From Posidonia oceanica (Eukaryota; Streptophyta; Magnoliopsida; Alismatales; Posidoniaceae), in contig JAZBRS010000011.1 in the NCBI GenBank assembly GCA_037176725.1, forward strand, positions 8,246,001 through 8,310,000: a stretch of 64,000 nucleotides of DNA. The letters run 5' to 3'. A program made the position numbers and the translations under genes. Shown here piece by piece: positions 31,974 to 43,197 of the stretch (its first letter is position 1; every line of letters starts with the position of its first letter). The notes under the pieces are model-generated. The model made no database searches, was not told where the DNA came from, and was given only the letters and a program-made list of their open reading frames with translations.

Positions 31974-34608
31974 GCTATCATCATAATCCACCTTGACCTC
32001 CTCCTAGTCACAATGACTACTATCATGATCCACCTCCACCTCCATCAAGCTAAAATACAAATTATGTTTGTCCACTTCCACCAAGTCAAAATGCAAATTT
32101 TTTTTTTTTGGAATTGTTGGCGAAGGCGTTTGCCTTCGAGCATGTATAAGAACCAAAAAAGTACAAAATAAGGTTTCCAAGAGGAAGACCCAGAAGAAGG
32201 AACCCAAGAGCACAATGGCTCAAGGCCCACAAAAAGAAGACAGCCCACAATTACCCAAGCCAGCAAAAAGAAAACAGCCGAAAAACAACCTTACAAAAAG
32301 GTCACAAGCCCAGGCCCACTATGGCCCATGTCCAACAAACAAAAAGCCGAAAAACAGTTAAAGTCCACACGACACCGGCAGGAGAGCAGTGTCAAGCATG
32401 GCCGGAGGTAAGGAGACGAAGTTGAACAACCTCAGTAGTGATGGCGTTGTGGATAGCCTCAGGAGTGCAGAGTGGGTTCAAGGTGAAGAGCCGGCGATTG
32501 CGCTCCTCCCAGATCGTGTAAACACCGCTGCAAACAAGAGAAGATTGTCGTGGCCAGCATGGTGGTCAAGCCACCGTTGAGCCTCCAGCTCTAGGTCGGG
32601 AACAAACAAGTCGGAGGAGATAGCAGCGGAATGGAGGACGAGGGTCCGTCCACACCGCCTGAGAGAATTTACAGTGCAGGAAGACATGGTTGTGATCTTC
32701 ATAGTCGTTCAGGCATAGAGGACATCTTGATACAATCTAGAGGCCCCTGAAGCGGAGGAGGTCTTGAACCGACAGCTTAGCGTTCAGGGCTCGCCAAGCA
32801 CAAACAGCATGTCTAGGGATATGCCGCTTGAACCACAGGAGCTTGGCAAGAGGGTTGGTGGGTCGGACGGCATCCCAGGTTGACCGGAACGAGTAGGAGC
32901 GGCACCAAAGGAATTGCTCAGGAGGCTGTCCAGTTCATCGAGGACCTTCTTGGGGAGTTTGAAAGTGGTAGTCCAGTAACGGTGGAGAGAGGTGAGAACG
33001 GGTTTGACTAGTTCCAACCTACCAGCGATGGAGAGAAGACTTGCTCGCCAGGATTCAAAGGGCTCACAAACCATCTTGGAGAGACGCGTCGAAATCAACG
33101 GTAAACCATGATAAGTGATCGAAAGCTGCTGCTGCTCTTCAATACCCAGGTGACGAGTGATCTACGCCTTGTCACTACAGTCTCCACCAAAGAAGATGGC
33201 CGAAGTTAATGGATACGCCAGATATCTTCTGGAAGTTGTTGAGGACCCGGGCAATCGATCTCACGTTGCTTTTAATCGCCGAAGCAAAGCAGATGTGGGT
33301 GACATGGGCATCATCCCCCACAGAGAGTGCATGAAGGTGGCCGTTAGTAACCTCCTTATTCAGCAGCAGGGTCAAGGCTTGCATTCCCAGGACGAACCAG
33401 AACGATGCTATGGGATCACTTTGCCTGATGCCGGGAAGAGATGGCCGGAGTGTGTACGCCGTTAATGTTGATGGAGAAGGAAGCCTCCATGCATTCAGAG
33501 GTCCATCGACACCAGCAGGTGAAGATTGCATAACAACAAGAATAAAGCCCCGGCTGATGGTGTCAAAAGGCTTTACAAAGATCGATCGAGCTTTATACAA
33601 ACCACGATGGAGTCAGAGATCCTTCGTCCTTTGACAAAGGCCTTCTGTTGGGGGCTAATCAATTTAGGGAGCACCAGACGAAGCCTGTTAGCCAGAATGC
33701 AAATTATATCCATCCACCTCTAATATGCCAAAATCATCCCTATCCACTGCAATATGCTCCACCTCTACCATCCAATCCTCACAACTACTACCGGGAGAAT
33801 ATAATGGGAGTCATCAATAACCCCTGTATTACTAAACATCCAATGCTAGATAACAATTTGAAGCAGCAAACTTGGCCGAGATGAGAGAGATACTCAATAT
33901 CTGGAGAATACATACTCAAGCTCCCATATCCTTTGACATGAGTAAATTCCCTCTAATTTCAGCTTCCTCAAGGATTTAAATATCCAAAATTTCCAAAGTT
34001 CGATGAAACCACAAGTCCTAGAGCCATGTAATGAGGCACCTTATTTCCATAACCTTTTATTGTCAATCCATCTTTTATTCTCTTTAAGGGAAGCCCATGG
34101 AATGATTTATGACATTAAGTAAACAAAAGTTTTGTAATTTTGAGAAAATCAGGGAAAGCTTCTTGATAAGGTACCAACATAAAATAGATGTAAAGCCAAC
34201 CTTTCAAGATATCAATAAGAAAATAATGAAATTTAATGAAGATTGGTTCACTTATGCTCTCGTTTGGTGGAGAGACATGAGCTCTAGGTTAGCCTTAGTT
34301 ATTCCAAATAGACAAATGGCCCAGACATTGATATGAACACCACCAATCCAATGAAAAAGAGATTCATTAATGCCTACTATCCATCTATTTCGGCATCATA
34401 TGGGGTTGCAACATCAGTCAAGGAGAACATCCATGAATTTATCAAAATTGAAGAGCGAACACAACAACCAAATGGGGAACTATTTGAAGGTGTCACTAAT
34501 GATATCAATCAAGTCCTTTCATGTCATAATCTAGGAAGAAGGGCAATTATAATGACACCAGGGACAATTATCAAACATGTCAGATTGCATTATCAAACTT
34601 TTCTCTAA
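31974..34608 (+). pseudogene. Decayed plus-strand Ty3/gypsy gag, split by a LINE
   Basis: Pro/His/Tyr-rich Gag N-terminal coding (31,974-32,099) continues after the LINE (33,706 on) in the same reading pattern. The two sides join cleanly at the LINE target duplication. Downstream, a Gag core is recognisable (FEKIRESFLIRYQHK, then WWRDMSSRLALVIP at 34,109-34,336), similar in order to element C gag (EEKFLNQYSHR, SRWRDMAARL). Many stops and shifts are present. No pol follows before the AT-rich region at 34,609. Confidence 0.65.
32100..33695 (-). mobile_element. 5'-truncated L1-type LINE
   Basis: Inserted on minus within the gag above. It starts inside RT (LPKLISPQQKAFVKGR near 33,670) and runs through LRQGDP-like and FADD-region sequence (reads FASA; 33,175-33,600) and the post-RT helix region (GRLELVKPVLTSL near 33,000). 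It ends in an A-tail (T-run on plus, 32,100-32,111). Target duplication AATGCAAATT is found at 32,090-32,099 and 33,696-33,705. Truncation plus A-tail plus 10-bp duplication is the signature of target-primed reverse transcription. Confidence 0.8.
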
Positions 34609-37018
34609 GTCTTCATGATTATAAGGATATTTTTATAATTTTAGATCTATCTCACAAAGGACTCATTTTATCTCTCTAAATACCTCACTAAGATCGATGC
34701 CGTAGAGTACTCAAATGAACTTTATATTTGTTGAAGTTTTATAGACAACTTCCTTATAGCGTATGCTTACAACTTTGAAAGTTTCGTCTCATTTGGAGCA
34801 TGTATATGCTATATGCAAGGGTCTGTACATCTAACATTAGACACATCAGTCTCTACATCCAATCTTTCTAGTTGATACCCTACAAAGTTTATCACAACAA
34901 GGCACTCAAATGATTTTTAGATTTATTGAAAATTTTTTAGGAAGATTCCTTACATTCTATACTTCAATCTTTGGAATTTTTGACTTATTTGGACATTGGA
35001 CATGGAGCATATCCACGTGCAATCGCTAGAAGCAGACTGACTTGTGTCTAATGATACCTCCTAAAGATCCTTGTAGTGGAGCATACAAACAATCTCTAAA
35101 TTTGGTAAAATTTTATAAAAATGTTTCCTTATATCTCGTAGTATAATATTGGAAAATTGCACCATTTTTTGTTAGACCTAGAGCCCACCGTGTCTAACTT
35201 TAAACGCATAACACCATTCGTCTACTACATATTTGAATTTTTTTTTCAGCATTTATTCTACCTTTATGCTCTACAACTATCACCCTATTGTTAGACACTG
35301 GGTGACCTGTGTCTAATGTTAGATGCATAGACACCCACGTTTGACACAATGATAGTTGTAGTTGATAGCATTTTTAGCCTGTCTTTCCATTATTGCTCTA
35401 ATCTACCATATTTAAACCTTTTTGCTAATTTCGGCCAAGCTTTCTCTCCTATATGATGGGAGTCACTCCACCTTGTGGAGGCATCAACAAACATTCACAC
35501 ACGCATGCACACCACACACCTTGATAAGAGTAAAAGAGGAGGAACCAACACCTTGTGCAAAGGAAAGTGCAATCTGACATTGTTCCTTCATCATCACGTT
35601 GATTCAACTCCAACATTCTTCTTACTCCTTTTCCTCCATCCATATCATTTGTGAATGGGGTTTTGATGTTATTATGAATTTTAATTCCTCATACATATAT
35701 AGTAATCTCATTACATTAGAATAAACGATGAGCTAACCCTGGGGTACGTATTATTCATGTTAATTATTTTTAACATTTATTTATGTTTTGATCATGATGC
35801 TTCTTCACTAAGCCATTTTTTATTTTGATTTTCTCGCTTCATTTTGAAAGAAAGAAGGAAGAAGAAACTTATATGTACAAGAATCTTCGTGTCAGCATTG
35901 TGTTGAAGAAACAAATGACCCACTGCATCCGCAAATCATCCCAAGGCACCTCAAAAGCTAGCATCAAGTGAATCAAGAGTGTCGATCACAACCATCACCT
36001 ATATACATGAAGTGTAGGAGTAGAGTAAAGCACAAAATGGACCACGAAGGTCCATATCCACAACTACACTTAAAACTTAACCAAAATCTAAATATAAATG
36101 ACTAAAAATTTCAAATTTTTAGTGTTAACATCTTTAAAATACTCAAAACTAATCCTGAGCGGTTTAAAGATTCCATAATTTTTTAAAGTGTTCGGAATTA
36201 CAATTAAAAACTCATCCAAAATCTAATTCTTAATGACTTAAAACTTTTAGTTTATAGTGAAACAATTCACTTCCAATTCATTCACAATTAAACCTAAATG
36301 GCTTAAAGATTCTAATTTTTCAAAAATGTTGTGGACTACACTTAGAATTCATCCTTGGGGTAGGGAGTGGAGGGAAGGGTTTTCTTAATATCATAGATAC
36401 TATTGAGACACCTTCTCTATATTGGCCTCATCTAATTTACATTTAATAAACTACAACACTTGTTGAAGCAACACTTGAAAATTATTAAAAATATAACATT
36501 CATATTCATAATCCACATTTACAAAAGCACGCCAATATCCATAAGAAAAGTATATAATTAAAACATACATTAAACTAGATATACAAAAAATTAAAACTCA
36601 AATATTGTAGAACCTATAAAATTGAAGCTTGAAAATTAATGTTTTTATGATTTTTAATTTCATATATTTATTGACTTCTTAGGTGAATTATAATTGTAAA
36701 ACAAGAATAGCATTAGAGGATCCATCTTAAATAGATTTGAGCATGTTTGTATATCTTATAGTGTTTCCTAAAAGATAGGACCATTACTTCCTTACTAATA
36801 GATATTATTGAGACTCTCTTTAGATTTTGAATCAAAAAAGTTTGCCTTTCATCCTCCTTTCGATTTAGGGAATTACACCTAATTAACGAGGTTGTGGTCT
36901 TGTAAAGGTGCAGACCTTTTCAATCTTTGATCACTTGACTAATCCCGACCCAAAAACATAATGTGAACGGATATTATACTAAGACAAAAATCATTTTTTA
37001 TTTCCCTAGCCATTTGAG

Positions 37019-37020
<2 letters not shown>
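34609..37020. other. AT-rich intergenic DNA with decayed repeats
   Basis: No ORF resembling a gene. 34,700-35,350 has three related blocks anchored by TTCCTTA (about 34,747, 34,946, 35,123) and several dyads like GTGTCTAATGTTAGA (35,310) that resemble the A/B LTR dyads with C-to-T and G-to-A changes. 36,055-36,350 holds three imperfect ~135-bp repeats (ACTACACTTAAAA-type starts at about 36,060, 36,192 and 36,331). I see nothing else. Confidence 0.5.

Positions 37021-37024
<4 letters not shown>

Positions 37025-37056
<32 letters not shown>
37025..37056. repeat. (GA)n microsatellite
   Basis: An almost uninterrupted run of GA dinucleotides in AT-rich DNA. Confidence 0.95.
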
Positions 37057-37061
<5 letters not shown>

Positions 37062-37902
37062 GAGAAAATGGACTTTTAATTTCTCTTTGGTGTAGTTATT
37101 AAAATAATTACAATTTTGAAATTGAAATTTGAAAAGTAAATTATGTAAATATCTTCTCTTTTCTAATTTAAATAAAAAATTATAAAAATAGATATCATGA
37201 GATGCTTGCTGATGTCAGACGAAAAGAACTTCTCACAATCTACTCGAACCTAAATCAACTATTACCTATCAAAATAACATAGTCGAGGGGTTCCGGGGTC
37301 CCATGTGAAAATCTTCCAACTCTCAAAGTTAGATCATTGCTTTGTGGAGAAGAGTAGTGAATGATAGATTAGATACTTGTTTCGTGTGCTATGTCTACTT
37401 GTTTTATAGACTTCTCACTGTTTTTTATATTGAAAAAGAACAAGCTGAACTCATTCAACTAAACTGAGCTATGAGAATGCACATGAAGCCCATCGTCTTT
37501 GTGTATCTAATAATGTATAGATCGTGTAAATGCTCTGATATTCCAAGAGGTTGACCATCCCCTTGGTCCAATCAGAAACATTTTATTGATTTATATCTGT
37601 TCTATTAATGAAACAAATTATTAAATAGTCTTAACAATTTGCCGCGAAAAGAAATTAATTGGAGAAATGTACAAGAAAGAAAGATTAACATAAAATGGAA
37701 TGCAGGAACTGCGGTTGATACTATCCAGCAATGGTAATCTGACTGATCCTCTCCTCTCCTTGGGTCGATTTCTTTTCCTTGTCAACACAATCTCAGATCT
37801 GGGGGGAGAGGCTCTAGAGGAGCGAGAGAGGGGGGTATTAAAAAAAAAGAAGAAAAGAAGGAATTGAAAGGAAGAAAAAAGAAAGAAAGATGGAGATGGA
37901 GA

Positions 37903-37906
37903 CGGA

Positions 37907-37936
<30 letters not shown>
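37903..37936. repeat. (GAT)n microsatellite
   Basis: A run of GAT triplets that ends just before the stop codon of the minus-strand ORF at 37,940, so it would lie in its 3' untranslated region. Confidence 0.9.
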
Positions 37937-37937
<1 letters not shown>

Positions 37938-37939
37938 GG

Positions 37940-38320
37940 TCAGATGGAGACGGAGAGAAGGCTCTGGATGATGGAAGCGTCTAGGGCGCTGAGGAGGATA
38001 CTCCTGCGGTGGTGGTGGTCTGCCTCTTGATGTTGGTGTGGAGGTTGAGGTTGCTCAAACCTGCGGCCAGTGAGGGGTAGGAGGAGCTCGTACCAGAAGA
38101 GGCGGAGGGCCCTCTCCCAGCGGCTGGGCCTGCTGGCGCCAGAAAGGATCCGGCGGAGTCGGAAGGAGAGGAGTGTGGATGTGGACGACACGGCCTCGCA
38201 CACACGAGGAAACTGGCGGACCAGAGGGATTACCAGATTGAACGGCCACAACAACGGCGTGAAATTGAATGCGTGGAGCAAAGGCATCATCTTCGCTGCC
38301 ATCAATACATGGAACACCAT
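37940..38320 (-). CDS. Possible host gene, small hypothetical protein (126 aa)
   Basis: An uninterrupted minus-strand ORF, clearly richer in GC than its AT-rich surroundings. It begins MVFHVLMAAKMM with a hydrophobic N-terminal half (LLHAFNFTPLLWPFNLVIPL) that could be a membrane segment or signal anchor. A basic Arg/Ser/Trp middle follows, then a His/Gln/Pro stretch and a SLLSVSI end. Upstream on minus is a GA-rich tract (38,363-38,398), common in plant 5' untranslated regions, and a TATA-like GTATAAACG near 38,592-38,600. It does not resemble any transposon protein here. I do not recognise the family and assign no function. A longer overlapping frame (38,055-38,411) has its 5' end in the repeat and is less likely. 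Confidence 0.5.
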   Translation of the reverse strand: MVFHVLMAAKMMPLLHAFNFTPLLWPFNLVIPLVRQFPRVCEAVSSTSTLLSFRLRRILSGASRPSRWERALRLFWYELLLPLTGRRFEQPQPPHQHQEADHHHRRSILLSALDASIIQSLLSVSI

Positions 38321-38362
38321 CTGCTGCCCGCTGCTCTCTTCTCTTTACCTTTCTTTTACTCT

Positions 38363-38363
38363 C

Positions 38364-38398
<35 letters not shown>
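38363..38398. repeat. (CT)n microsatellite
   Basis: CT repeat on plus, read as GA on minus, about 45 bp upstream of the ATG of the small ORF. Confidence 0.95.
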
Positions 38399-38401
<3 letters not shown>

Positions 38402-38621
38402 CATAATACATACATAAAACAATGGCACAAGATAACTGTGAAATAAGAAAAGAAAAGAAGCAAGTCCAGAGAAGGAGGGCGGTGAGGACTGGGGTAGGAA
38501 CTTTTTGGATCTCAGTTGGGACTTGGGGGAAGCTCGCATTTGGGACTTATCAACTCTTTCTTTGGAAACTTCATTATTATTCGACCGACAATGACCCGTT
38601 TATACATATCCTCGGAATCGG

Positions 38622-38990
38622 AGGGGGGGGGGGGGGGGGGGCGGGGATTCTGCGTCAGGACAGAAGGTGATATATATCTATTTGTATTTTACTTATTTAA
38701 TATTTTTAATTATTTAACTTTTAATATTTTAATTAATCCTACTAATATTTCGGTTGTATCTCTATTGAATCAATCGGTTGGATTTAGGCAATTTGGTAGG
38801 AGAGATTCTACGTCAGTATAGTGACAGAAGGTGATACATATCTATTTGTATTTTACTTATTTAATATTTTTAATTATTTGACTTTTAATATTTTAATTAA
38901 TCCTACTAATATTTGGACACGTAATTGTACGATTAGACCCTCTTCATTGAATTAATCGGTTAGACTTAGGCAATTTGATAATTTTGAGGA
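38622..38990. repeat. Poly-G run and ~160-bp tandem duplication
   Basis: A run of about 20 G with one C (38,622-38,645) is followed by two copies of a ~160-bp AT-rich segment. Both copies begin CAGAAGGTGATA (38,661 and 38,824) and end in related CGGTTGGATTTAGGC or CGGTTAGACTTAGGC sequence. No coding potential. Confidence 0.8.
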
Positions 38991-39003
38991 GGATAATTAC
39001 TGC

Positions 39004-41175
39004 ATGCATGTGTATCGAAGGCTGTATTCTGTCAGATCGGTTGAGTGTTTCGGTTGTATCTCGAAAAAAAATCAGAGAAATCGTACGGCGAAATCGGTGC
39101 CATTAAATGCCTTCCTAGCTTTATGTTCTCCTACCGAACAAAACTTTGGCATGCGCTCCGAAGTGTCAGGCGTGCGCAGACTTGCATTTAGGACGCCGAT
39201 TCGGCAAGATTTTTCTGCTAACCTTAGTCCTGCCTTGTGTCCTGATCCTTTCGTATCCTGCCCCTTCTCCTCCTCAGCTCTTAAACCAATAACTTGTGCA
39301 TTACCTTCTGGCTCTCGTTTCTCTGTGTTAGCCTCTCCCACTTTTTCCCCTCTGTCACATCCTTCTTCTCCGAGCCACCTTGATAGTGTGGGTAGCTTCT
39401 CTCCTTTTTGTGTGAGTTCCGTTTCTGAAGTTGGGTGGCAGGTGGTCTCCAAGAAGACTGGGAAATCTTATTTAGTGCAGTTCTGCTTTCAAGCTGGTAG
39501 GTGCTTTAAGTGCGGGCTTCGGAGACATATTAAATCCTACTGTAGATTCAAGGGCCTTTGCTTTCATTGCAACTCACCTAACTACTCTGTTGCGGTGTGC
39601 AGATTTTATTCTCAACCCCGTTACTCTTCAGTTATGGCAGGAAAGGTCCCCCACCATTCCATTTCTCTTTCCCCTACAAATGAATCCTGTGATTAATTCT
39701 TGTTCTTTTCCAATTGCGCCATAGTAACTCCCTTAGCGTTGCATGTGACCAAGGACGAGCTAGGGTCCCATTTATCGTCTAACTGGCCAGTTACCTTAAA
39801 CTAGGAGATTCTGGATTTCGTTAAGGGAAAGTTCCTTAATAAGTTTCCCTCCCAACTTATTAGAGATGATGCCCTAAAGTCTTTTAGATCTTCTTTGGTC
39901 TCCCTCCTGGCTTCCTTTATACTGTGGTCTCCTAACTCTAGCTCTGTCTTCACTCTGAGGGACGAGGGTTTCTGGATACGCCTGGAAGGTATCCCGCTAC
40001 ATCTTTTGAATGTTGATAATTTTCATAGGATGCTTGGGGATCTAGTTGATCTCCCGGAAGTGGATATGAGCCTAGAGAACGTGAAACATCTGGGTTATGC
40101 TAGGCTTAGAATTTGGCTTCGCGCAGATAAGAACCTCCCAGACACAAAGTTTTTTTCTTTCTCTAGACAAGTTTACCCCATCAAGTTCTGTCAGAGCTGG
40201 GACTTATGTCCTACATCCTCTTCCTCTTGGAGTAGTGCCCTTTTTTCTTTGAGCTCTTCTTCCCACAAAGAAGCTCGCAAGCCCCTGGGTAGGGCCTTCA
40301 AGAATCAAAAAAATTGGAAGGAGGGCAGTTCTCATCGGAGGGTAAATTCTGGTAAGAATGTTTGGACCAGGTCTTCGGGTAAGGGTGGTTCCTTCAACCC
40401 TGGATATTTGTCCAACCCTTCCCCTCCCTTGATGTCTCACTCCGAAGGGCTTCTCCCCAACCCACCCCCTGCTCTTGTCTCTCCCTCTCCTGGGTTCCCA
40501 TCCCCTGCTGTATCCTTGGGGACTACTTCTAGCTCTTCGGGGTTGACTAACCCTGTGGAACCAACGGTCGTCATGCATACAGCGGTGGCGGTGGAGCCCC
40601 GTGCTAGTGTTAATCCCATTCTGGTGTCATCCTTCATTTCTCTGCCCAACCAACCCTTTGGGGACAACTCTCTTTCCGCTGCCATGACTTAGTTGGTGTC
40701 GGCCGAGTTCAAATTGAGGAAGTCTAATAAAGAGAAGCTTAAGGCGGTGTTGGTAGTCATTAACAGCATGGATGAGGATGATTTGGGCGAGGTGGGTTCT
40801 GGGCCAGTGCAACTCCCCTCCTCACACGAGAACACAGGTACTGCTTGTATCCCAAACATGTCGGTTTCTTCTTCAAAGGCTTTTATTAAGTCTTCTAGGG
40901 ATCCCCCTATGAAGGATAGTTTTTTTTCTCCCTTCCTGGAGACGTTGTCTTCGACGAATGCCTCGGATCTGGTTAACTCTGTGTTAACTTGGGATTCCAC
41001 TAATGATTTTTGTAATTTTTGCTCAAAAATTGGCTTTTCTTTTAGTTATGGAGAGGAGGCTGGGTCCTTTTTAAATGTTGTCCGATCCCAGCAATCTTTG
41101 TCTCCTATCAATTTAGATATTTTTGCCGACTGTTTGGAGCTCCTTCGAGCTCTCAACTTTTCCTTGACAGTTTGA
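39004..41175 (+). pseudogene. LINE ORF1 (zinc knuckle and DUF4283-like)
   Basis: ORF1 of L1-type LINEs is an RNA-binding protein of the retrotransposition particle. The first frame (39,004-39,696) ends in paired zinc knuckles (CFKCGLRRHIKSYC, then CFHC). After a break, 39,720-40,690 carries a DUF4283-like domain (FWIRLEGIPLHL, ARLRIWLRADKNLPDTK) and a Ser/Pro/Gly-rich tail. 40,693-41,175 is the C-terminal part in the same frame after one TAG at 40,690. Having the knuckles before DUF4283 is one of two known orders in plants. Its stop overlaps the ATG of the next ORF (TGATG). Confidence 0.75.
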
Positions 41176-41402
41176 TGATTGTTTTATCTTGGAATATTAG
41201 GGGTCTTGGTAGTAACCTTAAGCGTAGGGAGGTTAGAAATATAGTTAGGCATTTTAAATGCGACATCCTCATTTTGTGTGAAACTAAGGTGGACTTTCGA
41301 TCCCACTCCCTCCTCCGAAATATTGGGGGAGGAAGGCTTTCTAAGTGGGAGATGCTCCATTCTTAGGGGGCGTCAAGGGACATTTTGATTGGATGGGATG
41401 AT
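41175..41402 (+). pseudogene. LINE ORF2 endonuclease, N-terminal fragment
   Basis: Starts at the ATG at 41,175, which overlaps the ORF1 stop. MIVLSWNIRGLG (the catalytic Asn of APE-type endonucleases) and ILILCETK (the catalytic Glu) identify the domain. A TAG follows at about 41,364. The sequence is cut at 41,403 by element C. The rest of the endonuclease (roughly 0.7 kb) is not found on the other side at 61,574, so it has been deleted. Confidence 0.8.
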
Positions 41403-42737
41403 TGTAGATGTGGAATTTGGGGGGGGGGGGTGTTTAAGAGGATGTCAGCGCTTCCATGACGTCGACAGCTTTTGTTGTGATCGCTACTTGTCTTTGGGCA
41501 GACAAAACACCTAGGGGGAGATTATGATGATGCGGGTCCTCGGACCACTAGATCGACGACAGGATGTCGTCTAGTGGTTTCCTCGTGCTACGTGAATTCT
41601 TTCCTTTCCTTCAAAACAAAACAACATAGATTTAAATTAGCTTCAGTGTAGTAGTCAGTAACAGAAGTGAACGAAACGACATGACTAAAAGAAAATAAAT
41701 ACTGACCGGGGGTTGTTCACTGTATGCATATGCTATGATCCTATGCTAAGGAATGTAAGGAGATGCAATAAGAAATTAGATTGGAAGAAGATACTCCCTT
41801 TCACCCTTATGTTGTGTACAATGAGGTTAGAAGGAAGCACGGTCGGAGCTCCAGCATAGTTGAGGATTTCCGAGGTCGGAGGTAGAAGCTCAGGTTGGTA
41901 GCCTATTGGGGAGAGGAGATAGAGTTTCTGGATTGGAAATCTAGCTTTTTGAAGGTGGCTCACAACTGACAGAGCTCTGTCTCTTTTGGAAATTCTTCTC
42001 TAGGGGGATTTCTTTCTTTTGGAAATTCCTCTCTAGGGGAATTTCTCTCTTTTGGAAATTCCTCTCTGGGGGGGATTTCTCTCTCAAAAATTCCGACCCT
42101 CAAACCACCAGCCTAGGGGGTTTATTTATAAACTCTAGGAGTGTGGGGACGGTTGGAGTTCAGAAAATTCTAGAAAAATGACAATTAGTTTGAGTTGTCG
42201 GTTGGAGTGGCACCTAAACCTAGCAACCGCTTAGTCAAAGTGTGGGACGACCCGAGAACGAGGCCATGATTGTTAGTCGCCGCATGAACTGGCGCCTAAC
42301 GGTCGAGGGGGGAGTGGGAAATAACTGTGGAAAAGCGGTTCGAAAGGAGCCACGATTGCTAGTCGCCGCATTGAGTGACGCCTGATGGTCAAGGATCGTG
42401 GGAAGACCGAGGTGGTTCCACAACCACTCAGCCGCTTGATGAGTTAGCGCCTGAGGGTTGAGGGGATAGTGGGGAGCAACCGCTGCCCACGATCGCCCAG
42501 TCGCCTTTCCAGTTGACGTCCACATGGCTCGCCTCTTGAGATGGCTTCTGACTAAGCCGCCTCCTCAGATGGCTTCTAGTGTAGTCGGCTAGGAAACGAG
42601 TGACTGTTATAGTCGCTGCTTTAGACGGCAACTATGTGAGTCCCCACCCCAGGTGGCTACTAACTTGCCTAGGTCATTTTTAGCTCTTTTCCCGGATTTT
42701 TGCCGGAGGAAACAAGATGGGAGGCTGGGAAACTACA
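41403..42737 (-). repeat. 3' LTR of element C
   Basis: Its left end (TGTAGATGTGG; …CATCTACA on minus) and first 261 bp match 61,314-61,573 with about a dozen differences, nearly all transitions. It carries a TATA-like TTTATAAATAAA on minus (42,121-42,132). The other end is less sure: TGTAGTTTCC on minus at 42,737 is the best candidate, preceded by TATC as at the shared A/B LTR. A G-run lies at 41,420-41,430, and an array of short dyads occupies the U3 half. Confidence 0.6.
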
Positions 42738-43075
42738 GATAGCCTATGAAATCAAGGAAGCATCTCTGTTAACTCAAATCTTATTTTAAATCTGAGTTGA
42801 AGTGAAGGATACCTAGGGTAATTGGACTTGTTACGAGTCCGAGCGAGTTAGCTCTGCCACAGCCAACAACCTGAGTCTAGGTAGGGTCTAATGATGAGGA
42901 GGTGTCCTACTGCCAATCCGATGTGTCGTCTGGTATTCGCAGTAGTTGCAGCAGGTGGTGCGTGAACTCAAGGCAAGAGTTCACACTTTGGCTTCGCAGT
43001 AGTCTGTTCTGATGTGTTAGTTGCCACTTGAATGGGCGGCTGAGCTAGTCGCCGCTTTTTGTGGCGATGCGCGAT
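42275..43075. repeat. Short dyad repeats of element C, 3' side
   Basis: About seven ~24-bp dyads of the form AGTCGCC, 8-10 nt, GGCGNCT. Examples are at about 42,275, 42,361, 42,430, 42,508, 42,556, 42,611 and 43,049. Arms vary (AGCC with GGCT, for example). Related units occur at 44,786, 44,873, 60,198-60,278 and 60,985-61,070. Confidence 0.65.
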
Positions 43076-43197
43076 CTTCTGATTTATTTAATTTAGAAAC
43101 CGTTTTAAACCCTGATTCTTTTGATAAGGGGAGATAAAAGACGGCCGTCCTTGCTTTTCAAGAAATATTCTGCACAAGTAAATCCCTTATCTTGACC

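Noticed and set aside
33157..33634. Plus-strand ORFs across the LINE fragment
   Set aside because: Antisense frames of LINE reverse transcriptase read on minus.
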